Shown piece by piece: positions 16,341 to 22,949 of a stretch of 64,000 nt of DNA. How positions within the stretch are numbered: the first letter of the stretch is position 1; each line of letters opens with the position of its first letter. The notes beneath the pieces were generated by a model, which did no database searches, had not been told where the DNA came from, and worked only from the letters and a program-made list of their open reading frames with translations. The position numbers and the translations under genes are program-made. Location: NCBI GenBank assembly GCA_965198865.1, contig CBDAQA010000028.1, forward strand, positions 218,693 to 282,692, written 5' to 3'. Origin of the DNA: CBDAQA01 sp965198865 (GTDB lineage: Bacteria > Planctomycetota > Phycisphaerae > Tepidisphaerales > Tepidisphaeraceae).

Positions 16341-16745
16341 CGCGGTATGGTCCCCCCCCGACTGCAAGCAGTCGGGGCTTTCGACGCGCGACGACGAACC
16401 CACCCACCAAAGCCCAGACTGCTTGCAGTCTGGACCGCTCGCGCCGCGACGTTTGTTCGTCGGCGGTTTCGGTGCCCGTTGCCACGGCGACGACGCTGAA
16501 CTCTGCCACGCCCGCCACCCCGGCGGCACATCGGCGACGGCCACAACTGACGGGTCGAGCCGCACGATCTCTTCCAGCGAGAGCACTGCCGCGTCGGCCA
16601 TGTCGAAGTCGCCCAGCCCCGAGGACTGCCACCCGTCATCCTCCGCGTCGTGCGACACAAGCAGGATCGGCTCGCCGCCGAACACCGGGCCGAGCCGATG
16701 GATCAGCTCCGCCAACGACGCCTGCGCCTGCTCGATGGTGACCAT
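16083..16745 (-). CDS. DUF2185/Imm33-like small protein with read-through tail
   Basis: The first ~90 residues (EPILLVSHDAEDDGWQ, VLSLEEIVRLDPSV, DVPPGWRAW) resemble the DUF2185/Imm33-like family, whose members often end soon after that last motif. Here no stop follows: the frame continues through the palindromic repeat at 16,349-16,437 and antisense into the PL4 gene until 16,083, so the last ~130 residues are probably not an authentic domain. GGAGGT lies 11 nt before the ATG at 16,745. The N-terminus (TIEQAQASLAELIHRL) also recalls Phd-type antitoxins, but the rest does not. Function unknown. Confidence 0.5.
   Translation of the reverse strand: MVTIEQAQASLAELIHRLGPVFGGEPILLVSHDAEDDGWQSSGLGDFDMADAAVLSLEEIVRLDPSVVAVADVPPGWRAWQSSASSPWQRAPKPPTNKRRGASGPDCKQSGLWWVGSSSRVESPDCLQSGGDHTASLQFEPQVVVDDAVHDAAGGDGEGHRVLAGAEHGGVERDVLLDVGAADAVAVEGGVVGEARDGAGGLAVDVDDDVAGAGADDGEA
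16349..16437. repeat. Nested palindromes with shared core GACTGC..GCAGTC
   Basis: CCCCGACTGCAAGCAGTCGGGG (stem at 16,356-16,377) and the related stem CCAGACTGC..GCAGTCTGG (16,414-16,433) are each self-complementary, and their outer flanks also pair with one another, giving a cruciform-like structure just after the PL4 stop. Confidence 0.75.
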
Positions 16746-16858
16746 TGGCCTGGCTGACCTCCGTCGTTTCCGACGCGGTACACTGCCCGAGTTCACCCGA
16801 CGCTTCCCCCTCCGCCCAACCGCATCCTCGCGGGCCGCCTGGCCCTTCCCCTCAGCAG

Positions 16859-16892
16859 TCATCTGTGTTCATCTGCGTCGATCTGTGGCTAA
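16859..16892 (+). repeat. Dispersed word repeat overlapping a start codon
   Basis: The segment beginning ATCTGTGTTCATCTGCG and ending CTGTGGCTAA is of a type I recall as abundant in spacers of planctomycete and other environmental genomes. Here it runs into the following gene and supplies its only usable start codon (GTG at 16,885). Confidence 0.55.
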
Positions 16893-17733
16893 TACTCTTT
16901 TCCCCTCCCTCGCCGCCGCCGCCGCCCTGGCCGTCGCGTGCGGGGCGCTGTCGGTCCTGGTCGTCGCCCGCCGCTGGGCATTCCTCGGCGAGGGGATCGG
17001 CCACGGCGGCTTCGGCGGCGCCGGCGTCGCCTGGGTGCTGATCCTGATCTTCCCCACGCTCCAGGCCCACGCCTGGCTCCCCACCGCCGGCGTCGTCGCG
17101 TTCGGCCTGCTCTCGGGCGCGGTCGTCGCCTACCTCAGCGACCGTGGCCGCGCCAACGCCGACGCCGCCATCGGCATCGTCATGGTCGCCGGCCTCGCCT
17201 TCGGCCTGCTCGCCCGGCAACTGTTCGTCCAGTTCTCCCCCAAGCACGCCGACCCCACCGGCTACGACGACGTCCTCTTCGGCCAGATGGCCGGCCTCTC
17301 CGGCGCCTACGCCACCAGCACCGTTATGCTCGCCGCCGCCGTCGTGCTCGCCACCGGCCTGCTGGGCAAGGAGATGCTCGCCTACGCCTTCGATCCCCCC
17401 CTGGCCCGCACGTCCGGCGTCCGCGTCAGCCTGGTCCATTACCTGCTGCTGCTGTTGGTCACCGCCACCATCATCCTCGGCATCCGCCTCCTCGGCGGCC
17501 CCCTCGTCACCGCGCTGCTGGTGATCCCCGGCACCGCCGCCCTGCGCCTCGGCAGGTCGCTCAACGCGACGTTCGCCGCGTCCGTGACTATCGCCATCAC
17601 CGCCGCCCTCGCCGGCGTCGCCGCCCACGCCCGCTGGTCGTTCGTCCCCCCCGGCCCCGCGGTGGTGCTCGCCCTGCTGACCGAACTTGCCGCCGCCTTC
17701 GCCGCCGCGCGCTGGTCCACAATCGCCGATTGA
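16885..17733 (+). CDS. ABC-3 family metal transporter permease (ZnuB/MntB-like), orphan
   Basis: About 282 residues with eight predicted membrane helices. The segment GEGIGHGGFGGAGVAW and the later GGPLVTALLVIPGTAAL (EAA-like loop contacting the ATPase) are characteristic of zinc, manganese or iron ABC-3 permeases. No ATPase or binding protein lies beside it, so the rest of the transporter must be elsewhere. The start is taken as GTG at 16,885 inside a dispersed repeat; the frame is open upstream but without membrane character. It converges with the hydroxyproline operon, with a family D hairpin half between. Confidence 0.85.
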   Translation: MANTLFPSLAAAAALAVACGALSVLVVARRWAFLGEGIGHGGFGGAGVAWVLILIFPTLQAHAWLPTAGVVAFGLLSGAVVAYLSDRGRANADAAIGIVMVAGLAFGLLARQLFVQFSPKHADPTGYDDVLFGQMAGLSGAYATSTVMLAAAVVLATGLLGKEMLAYAFDPPLARTSGVRVSLVHYLLLLLVTATIILGIRLLGGPLVTALLVIPGTAALRLGRSLNATFAASVTIAITAALAGVAAHARWSFVPPGPAVVLALLTELAAAFAAARWSTIAD

Positions 17734-17744
17734 ACCTCGCCCAA

Positions 17745-17779
17745 GCCGGCGTCTGAGGTACCCCGAAGACCCGGATCGC
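17745..17779. repeat. Palindromic repeat family D, single arm
   Basis: GTCTGAGGTACCCCGAAGAC followed by CCGGATCG, preceded by GCCGGC. The same 35-37-nt arm occurs as a perfect inverted pair at 33,744-33,826 and as an imperfect pair at 20,486-20,550. Here only one arm is present, filling the 46-bp space between convergent genes. Confidence 0.75.
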
Positions 17780-19030
17780 TCACTCGCGCACGGTCCCCAT
17801 CGCCAGCGTCCCCACCGTCGTCGCAAACACCGGCGGCCGCACGACCGGCGGCTCCGCCCCGCACAGCCGCTGCAGGATCGGCCCGCAGACGCGCCCCTGG
17901 CAAGGCCCCATCCCGCACCGCGTCTGCAGCTTCGCGTCCCGCCCGCTCATCGAGCGCTCCACCGCCGACAGCCGCACGTCCTCGCACCGGCACACGATCG
18001 TGTCCGGCCTCGCCAGCTTCAGCACCTCCGGCCGTAGCGCGAACGCCCCGTCCAATCGCCGCGTAAAGTCGAGCGCCGCCGCGTGCGCCCGGCGCATCGA
18101 CGTCACGTCGCGCCCCACGGCCGCCGTCGCCGCGATCCGCCCCTCCAGCACCGCCTTCTCCACGCCGCCGACGCCCGTCGCCTCGCCCACCGCGAACACG
18201 TCCGCCACCGTCGTCCGGCAACCCCTGTCCACGCGCACGAATCCGCCGCCCGTCAGTTCGCAGCCAATCACCTGCGCCAGCTCGTTGTTCGGGATCAGGT
18301 TGAACCCGCACGCCAGGTAATCGCAGTCGACCGACAGGTCCCGCCCCCCCGACCGATACGCCACGCGCAGCCCCGCGCCGGCGGGGTCGGCCCGCACGGG
18401 ATAGCTGTCGGTCGCGTACCGCGTCCCCAGCAGCCGCGCGCGCAGTCTCACGCCCGCCAGCAGCTTCCCCGGCGACCGCAGCAGCGACAGCGCGAACCGG
18501 TTGATCCGCCCGGCCGTCGCCTGCTCCACGATCACCGGCACCACGGCCCCCTTCGACCGCAGCAGGCCCGCCACCGCCAGCAACAGCGGCCCCGTGCCGG
18601 CGACGACGATCCGCTTGCCCGCCACGGGCAGTCCCTGCTTCACCAGCGCCTGGATCCCGCCGGCCCCGACGACGCCCCGCAGCGTCCACCCCGGGAACGG
18701 CAGGAACAACTCACGACCCCCCGTCGCCAGGATCAACGACCCCCACCGCACAACCCGCGGCCCCTCCGGCGTCTCCAGCAACAGCGCCCGCCGGTCCGGC
18801 ATCGCCACGACGCGGCTCTGCTGAAAGCGCTCGACCGCCCCAAGCCGCGACAGCCATCCGCGAGCCGCGCGCGGCGCTTCGCCGTGGTGCCGCCAGATCT
18901 GCCCGCCGGGCAGCGGCGCATCGTCGATCAGCGCGACGGACTTCCCCGCCTCAACGGCCGTCACGGCTGCCGCGAGCCCGCCGGGCCCCGCGCCGACCAC
19001 CACCACGTCGAACGTCGCATCGTCACCCAT
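17780..19030 (-). CDS. D-hydroxyproline dehydrogenase alpha-type subunit (FAD, BFD-like domain)
   Basis: NAD(P)/FAD-binding oxidoreductase of the HcnB/OoxA/LhpB-like group, 416 residues. The N-terminal Rossmann motif is VVVVGAGPGGLAAA, a second nucleotide-binding motif is RIVVAGTGPLLLAVAG, and the C-terminal BFD-like domain has CRCEDV plus RCGMGPCQGRVCG, four Cys for a [2Fe-2S] cluster. In hydroxyproline-degrading bacteria this subunit joins a small ferredoxin and a DadA-like catalytic subunit to form a heteromeric D-hydroxyproline dehydrogenase. All three genes are consecutive here. Its ATG overlaps the ferredoxin stop by 8 nt. Glycine/opine oxidases have the same architecture; context favours hydroxyproline. 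Confidence 0.85.
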   Translation of the reverse strand: MGDDATFDVVVVGAGPGGLAAAVTAVEAGKSVALIDDAPLPGGQIWRHHGEAPRAARGWLSRLGAVERFQQSRVVAMPDRRALLLETPEGPRVVRWGSLILATGGRELFLPFPGWTLRGVVGAGGIQALVKQGLPVAGKRIVVAGTGPLLLAVAGLLRSKGAVVPVIVEQATAGRINRFALSLLRSPGKLLAGVRLRARLLGTRYATDSYPVRADPAGAGLRVAYRSGGRDLSVDCDYLACGFNLIPNNELAQVIGCELTGGGFVRVDRGCRTTVADVFAVGEATGVGGVEKAVLEGRIAATAAVGRDVTSMRRAHAAALDFTRRLDGAFALRPEVLKLARPDTIVCRCEDVRLSAVERSMSGRDAKLQTRCGMGPCQGRVCGPILQRLCGAEPPVVRPPVFATTVGTLAMGTVRE

Positions 19031-19289
19031 CGGTCACCACCGTCATCCCCGGGGCCACCACGACCTGGCACGACTTCCGGTGCGGCTGACCGTCGATCGT
19101 CACCCGGCACTCGAAGCAGATCCCCATCCCGCACAGCGGCCCCCGCGCCTCGCCGCTGACGGAGCGGCGGAACGCGGTCACGCCGTGCGCCAGCAGCGCG
19201 ACGGCGACCGACGTGCCCGGCAGCGCCGTCACCGTCGCGCCGTTGATCGTGAGCGTCACCGTCGACTGCTGATCGCGAACGTCTGCCAT
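19023..19289 (-). CDS. [2Fe-2S] ferredoxin-like gamma subunit of D-hydroxyproline dehydrogenase
   Basis: 88 residues, HcnA/OoxC-like. The cluster ligands are CGMGICFEC (about 53-61) and a further Cys in RKSC, forming a plant-type [2Fe-2S] site. Such small subunits pass electrons between the FAD/BFD subunit and the amine-oxidising flavoprotein. It overlaps the alpha gene by 8 nt. A family B repeat separates it from the upstream catalytic subunit gene. Confidence 0.88.
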   Translation of the reverse strand: MADVRDQQSTVTLTINGATVTALPGTSVAVALLAHGVTAFRRSVSGEARGPLCGMGICFECRVTIDGQPHRKSCQVVVAPGMTVVTDG

Positions 19290-19296
19290 GGTCCCA

Positions 19297-19356
19297 TTCC
19301 AGCCGCGGGCAGATGCCCGCGGACCGTCGACAACTCCGCTGGCTTCCGCCCGCGGC
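19297..19356. repeat. Family B repeat inside the hydroxyproline operon
   Basis: CAGCCGCGGGCAGATGCCCG and, 20 nt later, a GCTTCCGCCCGCGGCT half form a hairpin between the DadA-like stop and the ferredoxin start. It could attenuate or terminate part of the operon message. Confidence 0.65.
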
Positions 19357-20475
19357 TCAAACGGGGACGCCTTTCAGCATCCGCCCCGGCAGGTACGCCC
19401 CCGCCGCGATTGCCGGCGCGCGTCCCGCCACGTGGTCCGCGATCAGCCGGGCCGTGCCCAGCGACGTTGTGATGCCCAGCCCTTCGTGCCCCGTCGCCAT
19501 CAGCAGCCGCGGATCCTCCGGGTGCGGGCCGATCAGCGGCAGCTTGTCCGGCGTCGCCGCCCGGAAGCCGGTCCACACGCGCACCGCCGACAGCGTCGCC
19601 ACGGCGGGCATGTACTCGGCGGCCCGGCACAGCATCCGACCGAGGATCTCGTAGTCGACCTCGCGCGTGTCGTCGCCGAACTGGCGGGACGAGCCGATCA
19701 GCACCTGCCCGGTCGGCCGGGGTTGGACGTTGAACGCCACCGACGAGCCCGTCGAGGCGTGGGCCGACTTCAGGTAGCCCAGTTCGACCAGTTGATGTCG
19801 CACGAAGCCCGGGTAGCGATCGGTGATGACGAGGTGGCCCTTGCGCGGTCGGATGTCGAACCCCGGCGTCAGCTTCCCCGCTGCCGCCCCCGCGGCGTTC
19901 ACCGCGAGGTCGCAGCCGAGGGTCGTGCCGTCTTCCAGCGTCACCTCGTTGCCACGCACTGCTGAGACACCGACACCCAGTCGCACGGTCCCGTCCGTCG
20001 ACCGGACGACGTCCAGCATCGCCGCCGCGATCGGCGGCGGGTAGACGACCGAGTCGCCCGGCACGCGCAGCCCCCCGGCCAACCCCGGCCGCAGCTGCGG
20101 CTCGGCGGCGTAGAGCCCGCGGTCGTCCAGCACCTCGGCCGCAACGCCGCGGTCGGCGTAGAACGCGTGCTTGCGGCGGACCTCGGCCATCTCCTGGTCG
20201 TCGGCCGCCACCCACAGCGTGCCGCAGGTGATCCGCTCGCCGGCGGGTGGGATCGCGCGCGCGTCCCACAGCTGCTGCGAGTAAGCGGTGAGCGCGATCT
20301 GCGGCTGGGAGTCATCCATGACGACGACGTGTCCCATGCCGGCGGCCGTCGCGCCGCCGCCGGGTGGGCCACGGTCGACGACGGTCACGCGGTGGCCGTC
20401 GAGCGCGAGCGCCTCGGCCACGGCGGCGCCCACGATGCCGGCACCGACGACGACGATGTGTGCTGCGTTGCTCAT
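19357..20475 (-). CDS. DadA-like FAD oxidoreductase, probable D-hydroxyproline dehydrogenase catalytic subunit
   Basis: 372 residues with the D-amino-acid-dehydrogenase (DAO) fold. The FAD-binding start is HIVVVGAGIVGAAVAEAL; the C-terminal FAD segment is PLIGPHPEDPRLLMATGHEG. Expected to oxidise cis-4-hydroxy-D-proline to 1-pyrroline-4-hydroxy-2-carboxylate with the ferredoxin and FAD/BFD subunits encoded next. The ATG at 20,475 is directly before the Rossmann strand; the longer upstream frame is antisense repeat DNA. Glycine or sarcosine oxidase activity is an alternative, but the neighbouring epimerase supports hydroxyproline. Confidence 0.85.
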   Translation of the reverse strand: MSNAAHIVVVGAGIVGAAVAEALALDGHRVTVVDRGPPGGGATAAGMGHVVVMDDSQPQIALTAYSQQLWDARAIPPAGERITCGTLWVAADDQEMAEVRRKHAFYADRGVAAEVLDDRGLYAAEPQLRPGLAGGLRVPGDSVVYPPPIAAAMLDVVRSTDGTVRLGVGVSAVRGNEVTLEDGTTLGCDLAVNAAGAAAGKLTPGFDIRPRKGHLVITDRYPGFVRHQLVELGYLKSAHASTGSSVAFNVQPRPTGQVLIGSSRQFGDDTREVDYEILGRMLCRAAEYMPAVATLSAVRVWTGFRAATPDKLPLIGPHPEDPRLLMATGHEGLGITTSLGTARLIADHVAGRAPAIAAGAYLPGRMLKGVPV

Positions 20476-20485
20476 GGCAGTCGTT

Positions 20486-20550
20486 GAAGCCGGCGTCTGA
20501 GGCACGTCGAAGACCCGGGCCTTCGGCGTACCTCGGACGCCGGCCTGGAC
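20486..20550. repeat. Palindromic repeat family D, inverted pair
   Basis: A 24-bp near-perfect stem with arms GCCGGCGTCTGAGGCACGTC.. and ..GTACCTCGGACGCCGGC in the spacer between the epimerase stop and the DadA-like start. It may limit read-through within the operon. Confidence 0.75.
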
Positions 20551-20554
20551 GGGT

Positions 20555-21496
20555 TCAGATCCGGATGCCACGCCCGAACGGGTCGGCCGGGTCGACCAGC
20601 AAGGTCGCCTCAGCGGTGACGTACGCCGTGCCCTTGATGCGCGGGTGGACGACGCCGTCGACCACGCGGACCGAACCCTCGAACACCGAGCCGAGCACCG
20701 ACTCCTGCCGCCACACATCGCCGGGCTTGATCTTGCCGTCGGCGTGCAGGCAGGCGAGCTTGGCCGACGTGCCGGTGCCGCAGGGGGAGCGGTCGTACGC
20801 CTTGCCGGGGCAGAGCATGAACCCCCGGCCGCTGTTGGCCGGGTCGGTCGGCGGTCCGAGCAACTCGACGTGGTCGATCTCGCCGCCGCCCTTGCCGGTG
20901 ATGCCGCTCGCCGCCAGCGCCTGGCGGATCCGCCAGGCGACGTCGGTCAGCCGCTCGACGTTGGCCAGCAGCAGCTGCTCCTGGTGCGCGTGCACCAGGA
21001 AGAACCAGTTGCCGCCCCAGGCCACGTCGCCGGTGACCGGCCCGTAGCCGGGCACGTCGACGCGCACGGACCTGGCGTGGCGGTACGACGGCACGTTGTC
21101 GATGGCGGCCGTGTGCTCGCCGTCGTAGTCGAACGCGATCGTGCCCACCGGCGTCTCGACGCGGTGCGTGCCGGCCCCGATGCGGCCGAGGTGACCCAGC
21201 GTGACGGCCAGCCCGATCGTGCCGTGGCCGCACATGCCCAGGGTGCCGACGTTGTTGAAGAAGATCACGCCGGTCGCGCACGCCGGGTCGACCGGCGGCA
21301 CCAGCAGCGCCCCCACGATCACGTCCGACCCACGCGGCTCGTCCACCACGGTGGAGCGGAACGCATCGTGATGCTCGGCGAAACGCGCCCGCCGTTCCGC
21401 CATCGGTCCGGTGCCCAGGTCCGGCCCGCCGGCGATCACGATGCGGGTCGGCTCGCCGCCGGTGTGGCTGTCGATGATGTGGATCTTGTCAGTCAT
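20555..21496 (-). CDS. 4-hydroxyproline 2-epimerase (proline racemase family)
   Basis: Interconverts trans-4-hydroxy-L-proline and cis-4-hydroxy-D-proline, the entry step of bacterial hydroxyproline degradation. 313 residues. Both catalytic Cys are present, in LGMCGHGTIG (about 89) and SPCGTGTSAK (about 239), which separates it from the dehydratase branch where the first Cys is Thr or Ser. IDSHTGGEPTRIV marks the family N-terminus. ATG at 21,496 is preferred over in-frame ATGs to 21,526. The neighbours (Xaa-Pro aminopeptidase, D-amino-acid dehydrogenase subunits, semialdehyde dehydrogenase) support hydroxyproline over proline as substrate. Confidence 0.93.
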   Translation of the reverse strand: MTDKIHIIDSHTGGEPTRIVIAGGPDLGTGPMAERRARFAEHHDAFRSTVVDEPRGSDVIVGALLVPPVDPACATGVIFFNNVGTLGMCGHGTIGLAVTLGHLGRIGAGTHRVETPVGTIAFDYDGEHTAAIDNVPSYRHARSVRVDVPGYGPVTGDVAWGGNWFFLVHAHQEQLLLANVERLTDVAWRIRQALAASGITGKGGGEIDHVELLGPPTDPANSGRGFMLCPGKAYDRSPCGTGTSAKLACLHADGKIKPGDVWRQESVLGSVFEGSVRVVDGVVHPRIKGTAYVTAEATLLVDPADPFGRGIRI

Positions 21497-21538
21497 GTTC
21501 GCTCCGAAGAAGCCGCGCATGTACATGCGGGGCTCCGG

Positions 21539-22906
21539 CTACCGTCCGGGATTACCGTGCACGGCCGGGTGGTTCTGCAGCATGCCCGTCTCGGACATCA
21601 GCCGCTCCACCGCGTCCATCTCGCGCGGGCAGCCGGCGGTCAGGTTCTCGCAGCCGGTCTCGGTCACGAGCACCGTGTCCTCCACGCGGATGTAGAGCTG
21701 CTCCTCGGGCACGAACAGCTCGGGGTCGACGGCGAACACCAGCCCCGCCTCGGCCGGGCGATCCTCCCACCGGCCCGCGTCGTGAACCGGCATGCCGACG
21801 CCGTGGCTCAGCGGTCGCTTGCTCTCCAGCAGCTTGATCGCGGCGGCCCTGTAGATCGGCTTCGACCACTTCGTCGATTCGACGGCTGGCCGCATCCGCT
21901 CGGCCGCCTCGGCCAGCATCTCGTCCTTCGTCCGGCCGGGGCGGATCACGTCCAACAGCACCGCGTGGTGCGCCAGCACGAAGCCGTACAGCTCGCGCTG
22001 CAGCGGCGAGTACCGCCCGTCCACCGGCCACATGCGGCCGATGTCGGAGGTGTAGTAGTTGTAGTCGGGGGCGTAGTCGAACAGCACCAGGTCGCCGGCG
22101 CGGCAGGCGGCGTCGTTCCGCCAGTAGTGCATCATGTGGATGTTGGCGCCGGTCGCGATGATCGGCCGGTAGCCGGCGCCCTGGGCGCCGTTCACCTGGA
22201 ACACGTAGTCGGCCACGGCCGCCAGCTGGAACTCGGTCACGCCGGGCTGGGTGGCGCGCATCGCCTCGGTCGTCGCCAGCGCCGACAGCTTCGCCGCCGT
22301 TCGCATGACGGCCATCTCGGCCGGCGACTTGCGCATCCGCATGCCGTGGACGACCGGCGATAGATCGCGGAACTCCGCCCGGGGCGACAGTTGGGCCAGC
22401 CTGGCCAGCAAATGCGTCTCGCGAGACAGTCGGCCGTCCAGTGGGTCGGCCGCGATCGACTTGTGGTAGTGCCGCAGCGTGTCCTGGCACTGCCGGTACC
22501 CCTCGGCCGGGGCGCGCATCAACCACAGCGTGCGCGATAAGCCGGTGAGGTCCGCGACCAGCCGCGAGATCGGCCGAACCTCGTCGATGCCGGTGCGGGC
22601 CAGCACGAAGTCGCCGTCGATGTGGCACAGGCTCGGCCCGTCGGACGCCTCGTGCCGCTCGTCGCGCGGCGGCAGGTAGAGCACGCTGCGGCCGGCCTCC
22701 ATCGTCAGGTAGGCGTGCGGCACCTCGACGCCGGTCAGGTAGTAGAAGTCGTTGTTCTGCCGGATCGGGTCGAACCCCGGCACCTCGGTGGCCGCGGCGA
22801 TGACGGCCAGCCCGTCGCCGATGGCGGCAGTGGCCCGGGCGCGCCGCTCGGCCAGCTCGGCGGCGGTGAAGTCCTTCTGGAAATGCAGGGCGGCGTCGCG
22901 GGACAT
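21539..22906 (-). CDS. Xaa-Pro aminopeptidase (M24B)
   Basis: Removes the N-terminal residue from peptides with proline (or hydroxyproline) in position 2; two metal ions. 455 residues with the N-terminal creatinase-like domain (about 1-180) and the pita-bread catalytic domain. Metal ligands are recognisable in LFDYAPDYNYYTSDIGR (two Asp), LSHGVGMPVHD (His) and two C-terminal Glu in DPELFV and RVEDTVL. No signal peptide, so it acts on imported peptides. It sits between the semialdehyde dehydrogenase and epimerase genes with 42-43-nt gaps, consistent with an operon that breaks down proline/hydroxyproline-rich peptides. Confidence 0.92.
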   Translation of the reverse strand: MSRDAALHFQKDFTAAELAERRARATAAIGDGLAVIAAATEVPGFDPIRQNNDFYYLTGVEVPHAYLTMEAGRSVLYLPPRDERHEASDGPSLCHIDGDFVLARTGIDEVRPISRLVADLTGLSRTLWLMRAPAEGYRQCQDTLRHYHKSIAADPLDGRLSRETHLLARLAQLSPRAEFRDLSPVVHGMRMRKSPAEMAVMRTAAKLSALATTEAMRATQPGVTEFQLAAVADYVFQVNGAQGAGYRPIIATGANIHMMHYWRNDAACRAGDLVLFDYAPDYNYYTSDIGRMWPVDGRYSPLQRELYGFVLAHHAVLLDVIRPGRTKDEMLAEAAERMRPAVESTKWSKPIYRAAAIKLLESKRPLSHGVGMPVHDAGRWEDRPAEAGLVFAVDPELFVPEEQLYIRVEDTVLVTETGCENLTAGCPREMDAVERLMSETGMLQNHPAVHGNPGR

Positions 22907-22949
22907 GGCGTTCCTGTTCTGAGCGGAGCCGCTGGGCTCTGTGGGTCGG

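Noticed and set aside
16083..16745. Phd-type antitoxin of a toxin-antitoxin pair
   Set aside because: Only the first ~18 residues recall Phd; the body fits DUF2185/Imm33-like proteins and no toxin gene is adjacent.
20555..21496. Trans-3-hydroxy-L-proline dehydratase or proline racemase
   Set aside because: The first catalytic Cys is present (dehydratases have Thr/Ser), and the operon context fits 4-hydroxyproline epimerase better than proline racemase.
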